Assembly: GCA_900548495.1 (NCBI GenBank)
Contig: URKT01000022.1
Span: forward strand, 1 to 27,197
Length of the DNA: 27,197 bases
Direction of reading: 5' to 3'
DNA from: an uncultured Collinsella sp.
GTDB lineage: Bacteria > Actinomycetota > Coriobacteriia > Coriobacteriales > Coriobacteriaceae
The notes under the pieces are model-generated. The model ran no database searches, was not told the DNA's origin, and saw only the letters and a program-made list of their open reading frames with translations. This document shows positions 21,692 through 27,197 of this stretch, piece after piece; the stretch's first letter is position 1, and each line of letters opens with the position of its first letter. A program made the position numbers and the translations under genes.

Positions 21692-21758
21692 AACTTGCGG
21701 TGGAATAATTCCTATTTGAGCCTTTTTCGCACAATCAGGAACTATTCCACCGCAACTT
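21692..21758. repeat. Family B palindrome, copy 2
   Basis: Arms AACTTGCGGTGGAATAATTC (first 20 of 22 nt, 21692-21713) and the complement-like 21737-21758 match at 20 of 22 positions. It ends in TTTT on the plus strand, so it may double as the yaaA terminator. The third base of the arm is a mismatch in both copies. Confidence 0.75.
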
Positions 21759-21785
21759 TTATGAATTGGCTGCTAGGCTCGACAC

Positions 21786-22307
21786 CTATTCTGCTAGACC
21801 GTCGGCCTTTGCAATCCCGTTTGTCGAACCGTCCTGATAGACAATCTTGACGTGCTCGACCTCGGACACCGCAACACCCGACGGGGGCTCCAGGCGCCAT
21901 TCCGTCAGCGCGATATCCATCGTCGTGGGCACATCGCCCTGATCTTTGAGCTTCACCATGAGTGTTTTGAGTGCCTCATCAAACGTCACGCGTTCGATTT
22001 CCTCACCAGGAATAGACGCACCACTCAGCTGCAACTGCACAAACTCATCGCACGGGTACCAATAATCGCCCGGAACGGCGAGCGTATTGGCATTACCGCC
22101 AGTACTCCTCACCGTCATAATCGGTAGGCTATCATCAGCCTCGAACTCCCATGCAGCGCCGCCGCGACCACCAAACGTCCAGATACAAAAGGCAATCACC
22201 AGCACGGCAAGCACCGCAAAGCCAATCGCGACAAGGCCATGGTGCGCACGGCTTTCCTCGGCCGATACATCCCATTGTGTCTCTCGATATAGATGCTTGT
22301 CTTCCAT
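21786..22307 (-). CDS. Small membrane-anchored protein of unknown function
   Basis: 173 residues. A short cytoplasmic start (about 23 residues) is followed by one transmembrane segment at about 24-46 (HGLVAIGFAVLAVLVIAFCI and a few more) and an extracytoplasmic domain of about 125 residues. No lipobox or cleavage site is visible, so it is probably an anchored type II protein. The outer domain is acidic and beta-rich by appearance (PIMTVRSTGGNANTLAVPGD, then VTFDEALKTLMVKL) and has a single cysteine; I recognise no catalytic motif. The ATG at 22307 has GGAGG at 5-nt spacing. The frame is open far upstream, but that extension is antisense to thiC. It is divergent from thiC. Confidence 0.75.
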   Translation of the reverse strand: MEDKHLYRETQWDVSAEESRAHHGLVAIGFAVLAVLVIAFCIWTFGGRGGAAWEFEADDSLPIMTVRSTGGNANTLAVPGDYWYPCDEFVQLQLSGASIPGEEIERVTFDEALKTLMVKLKDQGDVPTTMDIALTEWRLEPPSGVAVSEVEHVKIVYQDGSTNGIAKADGLAE

Positions 22308-22332
22308 GTTCGCCTCCCCACAGGCACGCTTG

Positions 22333-22363
22333 TTGGCCCAATCGTACCCATTCAGGCTATACT
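22333..22363 (+). promoter_or_regulatory. Predicted thiC promoter
   Basis: TATACT (22358-22363) is a good -10, with a weaker TTGGCC (22333-22338) 19 bp upstream. Transcription would start near 22370, about 10 nt before the riboswitch. Confidence 0.45.
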
Positions 22364-22379
22364 TGAGCCCACCACATAA

Positions 22380-22474
22380 ACGGGGAGCTTGCAGGACAAG
22401 ACGGCAGGCTGAGACTGGGCGCGCCCGCCCTGACCCGCAAACCTGATATGGGTAATGCCAACGAAGGGAGCCGT
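22380..22474 (+). promoter_or_regulatory. TPP riboswitch (THI box) controlling thiC
   Basis: The conserved aptamer blocks are in order: ACGGGGAGCTTG at the 5' end, GGCTGAGA (22407-22414) for pyrimidine binding, GACCCGCAAACCTGAT, GGGTAATGCCA and AACGAAGGGA at the 3' end. ACGG (22380-22383) can pair with CCGT (22471-22474) to close P1. The GGGAG of the 3' end is itself the Shine-Dalgarno, 8 nt before the ATG at 22479, so ligand binding should block ribosome access; no terminator hairpin lies between aptamer and gene. Confidence 0.95.
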
Positions 22475-22478
22475 GCCA

Positions 22479-23813
22479 ATGAGCACACAGACCGAGCCCA
22501 AGCTCGTCACGCAAATCGACTTCGCCCGCGCCGGGCAGATCACACCGCAGATGAAGGAAGTCGCCGAGCGCGAGCATCGCGACCCCGAGTACATCCGCGA
22601 GCGCGTGGCCGACGGCCGCATCGCCATTCCCGCCAACATCGTGCACATCAAAAAGGGCATGCGCGCCTTTGGCGTCGGTGAGGGCCTGTCCACCAAGGTC
22701 AACGTCAACTTGGGCATCTCGGGCGATAAGGCCGATGCCGCCGAAGAGTGGAAGAAGGTCAAGATCGCCGAGGACTTTGGCGCCGACGCCATCATGGACC
22801 TCTCCAACTCGGGCAAGACGCGCCAGTTCCGCCAGCAGCTCATCAACGAGACGCCGCTCATGGTAGGCACCGTCCCCATGTACGATGCCATCGGCTACAT
22901 GGAAAAGCCGCTGGTCAAGCTGACCAAGAACGATCTGCTCGAGGTCGTGCGTGCACACGCCGAAGACGGCGTGGACTTTATGACCATCCACTGCGGCATC
23001 AATAAATCGGTCATCAAGGCCTTCAAGGAGACCGGCCGCCTCATGAACATCGTCAGCCGCGGCGGCTCGCTGCTGTTTGGCTGGATGGAAGTCACCGGTA
23101 ACGAGAACCCCTTCTACGAGTTCTACGACGAGGTGCTCGAAATCTGCCACGAGTACGACGTAACGATCTCACTCGGCGACTCCTGCCGCCCGGGCTGTCT
23201 CTACGACTCCAACGACGCCACCGAGACTGCCGAGATGATCGAACTGGGCAAGCTGTGCAAGCGTGCTTGGGCCGCCGGCGTCCAGGTCATGGTCGAGGGC
23301 CCGGGTCACATGGCGCTCGACGAGATCGCCGCCAATATGAAGCTGCAGAAGCGTCTGTGCCACAACGCCCCGTTCTATGTGCTGGGGCCGCTGGTGACCG
23401 ATATCGGCGTGGGTTACGACCACATTACCGCCGCCATCGGCGGCGCCATCTCCGCAAGCTCCGGTGCCGACTTCCTGTGCTACGTGACACCGGCAGAGCA
23501 CCTATGCCTGCCCAACGCCCAGGATGTGCTCGACGGCCTCATGGCCACCAAGATCGCCGCACACGCCGCCGACATCGCCAAAAAGGTGCCCCACGCCCGC
23601 GACATGGACGACAAGATGGGCCAGGCACGCCGCAAGCTCGACTGGGACGCCATGTGGGAGTGCGCGCTCGACCCGGTTACGGGCAAGAAGCGCTACGAGG
23701 AGTCCCCCGCCGCCACCGAGGGCACTTGCACCATGTGTGGCAAGATGTGCGCCGTCCGCACCGTCAACAAAGTGTTTGAGGGCACGACGATCGACCTCGG
23801 TATGGAGGACTAA
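22479..23813 (+). CDS. thiC: Phosphomethylpyrimidine synthase (HMP-P synthase)
   Basis: 444 residues. A radical SAM enzyme that rearranges aminoimidazole ribotide to HMP-P, the pyrimidine half of thiamin. Marks: ADAIMDLSNSG, the GTVPMYDA strand, TIHCGI, SRGGSLLFGWM, LGDSCRPGC, VEGPGHM and the C-terminal cluster motif CTMCGKMC (C417, C420, C424). That spacing is C-x2-C-x3-C, one residue shorter than the C-x2-C-x4-C of E. coli ThiC; I believe it is common in short anaerobe-type ThiC. The protein lacks the long N-terminal domain of the proteobacterial form. The start at 22479 is chosen because it fits the riboswitch-borne Shine-Dalgarno; an in-frame ATG at 22455 would lie inside the aptamer. thiD follows on the same strand after 182 nt. 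Confidence 0.97.
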   Translation: MSTQTEPKLVTQIDFARAGQITPQMKEVAEREHRDPEYIRERVADGRIAIPANIVHIKKGMRAFGVGEGLSTKVNVNLGISGDKADAAEEWKKVKIAEDFGADAIMDLSNSGKTRQFRQQLINETPLMVGTVPMYDAIGYMEKPLVKLTKNDLLEVVRAHAEDGVDFMTIHCGINKSVIKAFKETGRLMNIVSRGGSLLFGWMEVTGNENPFYEFYDEVLEICHEYDVTISLGDSCRPGCLYDSNDATETAEMIELGKLCKRAWAAGVQVMVEGPGHMALDEIAANMKLQKRLCHNAPFYVLGPLVTDIGVGYDHITAAIGGAISASSGADFLCYVTPAEHLCLPNAQDVLDGLMATKIAAHAADIAKKVPHARDMDDKMGQARRKLDWDAMWECALDPVTGKKRYEESPAATEGTCTMCGKMCAVRTVNKVFEGTTIDLGMED

Positions 23814-23858
23814 CCCTGTCGCCGCGGCCGCTTCTGGCGGCGAGCTGGTGCCTGTCAA

Positions 23859-23887
23859 TTGTTGACTTGTGAACATTTACTTACACT
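23859..23887 (+). promoter_or_regulatory. Predicted promoter upstream of thiD
   Basis: TTGTTG (23859-23864) and TACACT (23882-23887) are exactly 17 bp apart. A second -10-like TATAAT occurs at 23944-23949 without a matching -35. Either would give thiD its own transcript besides read-through from thiC. Confidence 0.45.
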
Positions 23888-23908
23888 TGCGTAGAGATTG
23901 CATCGCCC

Positions 23909-23938
23909 GCCCGGGTTCGGCATAGAGTCGGCCCGGGC
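23909..23938 (+). promoter_or_regulatory. GC hairpin in the thiD leader
   Basis: GCCCGGG (23909-23915) pairs with CCCGGGC (23932-23938), with partial further pairing inside, followed by ATCTTTATAATG. It could end thiC transcripts or act as an attenuator before thiD. No second TPP aptamer is present. Confidence 0.4.
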
Positions 23939-23995
23939 ATCTTTATAATGCTGGCTTAAAGACCCATTTGATTCCGACCGAACAAGGGAGCGAAC

Positions 23996-24826
23996 ATGGA
24001 TCGTAGTAAGGTACCTGCCGTCCTGTCCATCGCGGGATCCGATTCCAGCGGTGGCGCCGGCATTCAGGCCGACATCAAGACCATCACGGCGCACCGCCTG
24101 TATGCCGAGACGGCCATCACCGCCATCACAGCGCAAAACACCCTGGGCGTTACCGCCGTGCAGGATATCTCCCCCGATATCGTCGCTGCGCAAATTGACG
24201 CCGTCTTTGACGATATTCGCCCCAACGCAGTCAAAATCGGCATGGTTTCTTCTGCAGAGATTATCGAGGTTATCGCCGACCGCCTGAGTGCCTGGAACGC
24301 ACAAAATATCGTCGTCGATCCCGTCATGGTCGCCACTTCGGGCGCCCGCCTCATTGCCGAAGATGCCGCTGAGGCGCTCACGCGTCGCCTGTTCCCGCTG
24401 GCGACCGTCATCACGCCCAACATCCCCGAGGCCATGGCGCTGCTCGACTACGAGGTCGATTCCGAGCGCACCCAGCAAAACGCTGCCATGCTCCTCACCC
24501 GCCGCTTTGGCTGCGCGTCCCTCGTTAAGGGCGGGCATTTTGTCAACGAGGCCAACGACGTACTGGCCGAACCCGCGCCGCTCGATGATGAGGGCAACCA
24601 CCTAGGCGATCCGCTCACCACGTGGTTCCGCCACAAGCGTATTGAGACCGACAACACGCACGGCACCGGCTGCACGCTCTCGTCCGCCATCGCCTGTGCG
24701 CTGGCGCAGGGCATGGATCTTGCCGACGCCATCAATGCCGGCAAGGCCTACCTGACAGGCGCTCTGGCCGCCGGCCTGAACATGGGCAAAGGCTCCGGCC
24801 CTGTCAACCACATGTGGCAGTATTAA
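23996..24826 (+). CDS. thiD: Hydroxymethylpyrimidine/phosphomethylpyrimidine kinase
   Basis: 276 residues. A ribokinase-fold enzyme that phosphorylates HMP and HMP-P to HMP-PP, the substrate joined to the thiazole by ThiE. Marks: VLSIAGSDSSGGAGIQADIKT (from about residue 9), TAITAQNTLGV, VVDPVMVATSGARL, VITPNIPEA, LVKGGH and the anion-hole/catalytic segment DNTHGTGCTLSSAIA near the end. The ATG at 23996 has GGGAG at 5-nt spacing. It continues directly from the ThiC product. thiE, thiM and the thiazole genes are not in the window. Some ThiD homologues are pyridoxal kinases; the thiC context supports ThiD. Confidence 0.96.
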   Translation: MDRSKVPAVLSIAGSDSSGGAGIQADIKTITAHRLYAETAITAITAQNTLGVTAVQDISPDIVAAQIDAVFDDIRPNAVKIGMVSSAEIIEVIADRLSAWNAQNIVVDPVMVATSGARLIAEDAAEALTRRLFPLATVITPNIPEAMALLDYEVDSERTQQNAAMLLTRRFGCASLVKGGHFVNEANDVLAEPAPLDDEGNHLGDPLTTWFRHKRIETDNTHGTGCTLSSAIACALAQGMDLADAINAGKAYLTGALAAGLNMGKGSGPVNHMWQY

Positions 24827-24841
24827 GATTCGCAGCCCAAG

Positions 24842-24874
24842 CCACCGCAAAGGGGACAAGCACCTTTACGGTGG
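24842..24874 (+). terminator. Hairpin after thiD (family A-like)
   Basis: CCACCGCAAAGG (24842-24853) pairs with CCTTTACGGTGG (24863-24874) at 11 of 12 positions around a 9-nt loop, 15 nt after the thiD stop. The AAAGGGGACA core resembles the family A palindromes at 164 and 8377. There is no clear T-run. Confidence 0.5.
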
Positions 24875-24886
24875 TTCCTGCATATA

Positions 24887-25103
24887 TCTCAATCTGTAAC
24901 AGTTAGAGCCCATTTTTCGACCCACCTGTTACAGATTGAGACATTCAAATTCCGCTGAGAAGAAAATCTCGATCTGTAACAGTAACTCGGCAAAATCGAC
25001 CCTAGATGTTACAGATCGAGACAAACGACCGATATCGGCCTAAATAATCTTAATCTGTAACATCTAGCCCGTTTTCGGCCTTACAACTGTCACAGATCGA
25101 GAC
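24887..25103. repeat. Family C array: six alternating arms forming three hairpins
   Basis: The unit TCTCAATCTGTAACA occurs six times in alternating orientation: arms at 24887-24902, 24926-24941, 24967-24982, 25007-25021, 25049-25067 and 25087-25103. Hairpin 1 is a perfect 16-bp pair and hairpin 2 a perfect 15-bp pair. A-T in hairpin 1 is replaced by G-C at the same position in hairpin 2. The fourth and fifth arms also share ATCTGTAACATCTAG, so they can pair over 15 bp instead. There is no ORF here. It fills most of the gap between the convergent thiD and SGNH genes. Confidence 0.85.
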
Positions 25104-25111
25104 AAAGCAAC

Positions 25112-25150
25112 GAAACAAGCCACCACAAGGGGAACTTCTGTGGTGGCTTG
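25112..25150 (-). terminator. Terminator of the SGNH hydrolase gene
   Basis: CAAGCCACCACA (25116-25127) pairs perfectly with 25139-25150, and the minus strand continues TTTCGTTG. It is 9 nt past the stop of the gene at 25159. Confidence 0.75.
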
Positions 25151-25158
25151 GGGTCGCG

Positions 25159-25818
25159 CTACTCTCCGAGCATCTCTTGGAGCTTGGCTGCCACGGCGTG
25201 ACCCAGGCTCTCATGGCTTTCGGGCATCATATGCAGATAGTCGATATCGCCCGGCTCGGCAAACTCCGCTGCATTCAAAAAGTCGCAGCCAAACTGCTCG
25301 GCTACGTGCGCATAGTACTCGCCAAAATGCTCAGATGCCTCAACGGAATGATCGTCAAAGTCGGTCATATACACATCGGCGATCTGCGGCTTAATCTTGA
25401 TAGGCGCCATCAGCAGAATGCGCGGACAAGGCGCAGCGTCGGTCCACGGAAACGCGCGGACGGCGCGAATCAGCGCCATGGTGCCACGGGCAATATCGGA
25501 GGCCGTCACACCAAAGACCGTCTTGCAATCGTTAGTTCCCAGCATAATAACGATCGCATCCAGCGGCTTATGGGCCTCGAGCAGCATCGGAAGTGCGCGA
25601 ATGCCGTTAAGATTGGTGTCCAGATGGCACATGTCGTCGCGTACCGTCGTGCGGCCGTTGAGGCCTTCTTCAATTACATGCCAGCCCTCGCCTAAGTCAC
25701 GTTGGGCCACGCCGCACCAGCGCACGTCCTGCGCATAGCGCACCGCGGTGCCGTCGCGCATGCCCGCCGGATCGTAACCATAGGTGTTGCTGTCGCCAAA
25801 GCATAGAACGTTTTTCAT
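25159..25818 (-). CDS. SGNH/GDSL-family hydrolase (esterase-like)
   Basis: 219 residues, typical for small arylesterase-like SGNH enzymes. All four blocks are present: the nucleophile block CFGDSNTYGY (Ser10), the glycine block EEGLNGRTT (Gly52 region), GTND (94-97) and the Asp-His pair DYLHMMPESH (D193, H196). No signal peptide is visible, so it is cytoplasmic and likely acts as a carboxyl or acetyl esterase on small substrates; the natural substrate is unknown. The wording of the GDSNTYGYDP and GLNGRTTV segments is close to the TesA/arylesterase branch. The ATG at 25818 has GAGGGG 6-7 nt upstream. It follows the PARG-like gene on the same strand, separated by a terminator. Confidence 0.92.
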   Translation of the reverse strand: MKNVLCFGDSNTYGYDPAGMRDGTAVRYAQDVRWCGVAQRDLGEGWHVIEEGLNGRTTVRDDMCHLDTNLNGIRALPMLLEAHKPLDAIVIMLGTNDCKTVFGVTASDIARGTMALIRAVRAFPWTDAAPCPRILLMAPIKIKPQIADVYMTDFDDHSVEASEHFGEYYAHVAEQFGCDFLNAAEFAEPGDIDYLHMMPESHESLGHAVAAKLQEMLGE

Positions 25819-25837
25819 CGTAAGCCCCTCGCTCAGT

Positions 25838-25871
25838 AAAAAGCCGACGGAAGCAGCCTCTCCCGTCGGCT
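25838..25871 (-). terminator. Terminator of the PARG-like gene
   Basis: AGCCGACGG (25842-25850) pairs with CCGTCGGCT (25863-25871) around a 12-nt loop, and the minus strand continues with TTTTT. It lies 25 nt after the stop and 19 nt before the SGNH start. Confidence 0.9.
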
Positions 25872-25896
25872 CGACCTATCTGTCAGCACGTACCGA

Positions 25897-27030
25897 TTAC
25901 AGGTACTTGCGCCAATCGTCCTCGTTCTCATCATCCTCGGTAGCAGCCTGGGCCTGCTCGGCGGCGCGAGCTGCCGCAGCGCGAGCGGCAACCTGGGCAT
26001 AGGACTCCTCGTTGCGCTCGGGGAAGTTTGCCAGCACGTGCTCGAACTTGGCAAAATCCTCATCCCAGCGCGTAGAAGGCACGGCAAAGAAGACTTGCTT
26101 GACCTTAAAGTCGCCCGACGCGAGCTCCTTGCGGAAGAGCTCGGCCACGGCCTCTGCGTCAAAGCCGTTGTTGTCGCAGCCCCAAGCGCCCAGCACGAGC
26201 TTCTCGCGACCTAGCTCGTCGCAGATGGCAAGCACAAAGCGGATACGGTCGCGCAGGGCGTCCAGCAGAGCATCGTCGCTCACGCGATACTCCTGGCGGG
26301 CGCGCTTAACGTTGGGCGCGGCGGCCACGATCACGTCGGCGTATGCATGCACGTGGTTGCGGTCGAAGCGCACCGCAGGCACCACCAGCGCACGGTTGCG
26401 GTAAAGCTCGCAGTTGATGTTGCGGCGACGGTTCTCGCCGTACCATTTGCGCTGTTTATCGAGCACGTTGTACAGGTACGAATCGGCACAGAGCGTGGCC
26501 TCCTGACCCAGATAGCCCTGGATGTAGCCGCCGCCCGGGTTGGTGAACGAGGCAAAGGCGAGCACGGCCATGTCGCAGAATTGCGCGTAGCCTCGGCCGT
26601 TATCCAGAATGGCCTGCGTGGCAGAGGCGTCGAGCACGGTGACCTCGGGCAGGACCGGAGCGGGCTCCTCGGCGGCAGGCGCGGACTCGGTCTCCGTGGC
26701 CTCCTTTGTGGGTGCAGGCTCGGCCGTAACCTCGGTCTCGGCGGATGCAACCTCAGCGGTCTCGGCCTCGGCGGCCTCAGACTCCTCGGCAACCTGTTCC
26801 TCGACAGCGTCGGCCGCTTGGGCCTTGGCCTTCATCGCCGCGACAAAACCGGCAGGCATACCATCGAACTCGCACACGCCGGCAAGCGAACGCTCGATGT
26901 CCTTGGCGCAGGCCTCGGACATAGCCGCCACATGGCACTCGGCGGCCTTGGCACGGGCCTCGCGCTTGGGATTGGGCTGACCCGTTCGGTTGGACCTGCG
27001 GTTACGGTTCCTGTTGTCGACGTCTGCCAT
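25897..27030 (-). CDS. TIGR02452/PARG-like macrodomain protein with an acidic Ala/Glu insert
   Basis: 377 residues, longer than the usual 260-290 of this family. The N-terminus (1-28) is basic and Asn/Arg-rich. Residues 29-65 look like the family's N-terminal helices. A low-complexity Ala/Glu/Thr/Pro stretch follows at about 68-127. Then comes the macrodomain with LAFASFTNPGGGYIQGYLGQ, E177 and the C-terminal LGAWGCDNNGFD segment. Bacterial PARGs release ADP-ribose from proteins using the motif GGG-x(6-8)-QEE. Here it reads GGG-x7-QEA: the second glutamate, catalytic in characterised PARGs, is Ala178. It may therefore bind ADP-ribose or a related ligand without cleaving it, or use E177. The C-terminus is another Ala/Glu run ending DDWRKYL. 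The ATG at 27030 has GGAAAGG upstream. Confidence 0.85.
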   Translation of the reverse strand: MADVDNRNRNRRSNRTGQPNPKREARAKAAECHVAAMSEACAKDIERSLAGVCEFDGMPAGFVAAMKAKAQAADAVEEQVAEESEAAEAETAEVASAETEVTAEPAPTKEATETESAPAAEEPAPVLPEVTVLDASATQAILDNGRGYAQFCDMAVLAFASFTNPGGGYIQGYLGQEATLCADSYLYNVLDKQRKWYGENRRRNINCELYRNRALVVPAVRFDRNHVHAYADVIVAAAPNVKRARQEYRVSDDALLDALRDRIRFVLAICDELGREKLVLGAWGCDNNGFDAEAVAELFRKELASGDFKVKQVFFAVPSTRWDEDFAKFEHVLANFPERNEESYAQVAARAAAARAAEQAQAATEDDENEDDWRKYL

Positions 27031-27096
27031 ACGTGGCCACCTTTCCTGTCGCTGCCGCTATCGGCTTTTTCCCATCCATGATACCCCGCCGCGCAC

Positions 27097-27123
27097 AAAA
27101 AAGACGGCCCCGAAGGACCGCCT
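27097..27123 (-). terminator. Intrinsic terminator of the gene entering from the right edge
   Basis: A 9-bp stem with two G-T pairs (27102-27110 with 27115-27123) closed by a TTCG tetraloop and followed by TTTTTT on the minus strand. It lies 45 nt beyond the stop codon at 27169. Confidence 0.88.
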
Positions 27124-27168
27124 TTCGCATCGATTTACACGCACGGCAAGCACCGCCGCAATTCGCCA

Positions 27169-27197
27169 CTAGTCGCGACGGCCAAGGATGTTCAGGA
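27169..27197 (-). CDS. C-terminal tail of a gene cut by the window edge
   Basis: A minus-strand frame enters at the right edge and ends LNILGRRD then TAG at 27169. The strong terminator 45 nt further on supports a real gene end. Eight or nine residues do not allow identification. Confidence 0.55.

Noticed and set aside
22308..23150. Upstream extension of the membrane protein frame into thiC
   Set aside because: The extension is antisense to thiC and crosses the riboswitch. The ATG at 22307 with GGAGG explains the gene.
24887..25103. CRISPR array
   Set aside because: The repeats alternate in orientation and form hairpins in place of direct repeats with uniform spacers, and no cas genes are present.

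Overview
The window is GC-rich chromosomal DNA from an anaerobic, gut-type actinobacterium. The gene content (oxygen-sensitive ThiC, a CyuA-type cysteine desulfidase, a C_GCAxxG_C_C protein, a four-domain S1, an actinobacterial style of class A RNase P RNA) and the style of the intergenic palindromes suggest class Coriobacteriia, most likely Collinsella. That placement is inference from recognition, not from a search. The first 48 bases are not genomic: they are an Illumina Nextera index/transposase adapter left on the contig end.

Layout. 49-4364: a partial gene, xpt (xanthine salvage), an MFS exporter, metY-type O-acetylhomoserine sulfhydrylase, and a small cysteine-motif redox protein. 4432-8331: a YigZ/IMPACT protein, two structured intergenic elements, rnpB, a possible plus-strand small RNA, rpsA and a HAD phosphatase. 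8434-11203: a second copy of one structured element, a cysteine desulfidase, rpiB and ndk. 11589-15179: an arginine block read leftwards as leader peptide/attenuator, argG, a 56-residue small ORF, then argH. 15323-21651: a Cof-type HAD phosphatase, a very long perfect palindrome, polA, an M18 aminopeptidase and yaaA. 21786-24826: a small membrane-anchored protein, a TPP riboswitch with thiC, and thiD. 24842-27197: a dense palindrome array, an SGNH hydrolase, a PARG-like macrodomain protein and the tail of one more gene.

How it works together. argG and argH carry out the last two steps of arginine synthesis. They appear to be governed by a 24-codon leader whose C-terminal end holds six arginine codons, followed by mutually exclusive hairpins and an intrinsic terminator, which is a classical attenuator. 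thiC and thiD make and phosphorylate the thiamin pyrimidine; thiC lies under a TPP riboswitch whose 3' end is its Shine-Dalgarno. The rest is largely housekeeping.

The richest unexplained material is intergenic. There are at least five kinds of inverted-repeat element, several of which show paired (compensatory) base changes between copies. One is a structured element of about 110 nt found beside rnpB and beside the cysteine desulfidase gene. I see no prophage, insertion sequence, CRISPR array, tRNA or rRNA gene.
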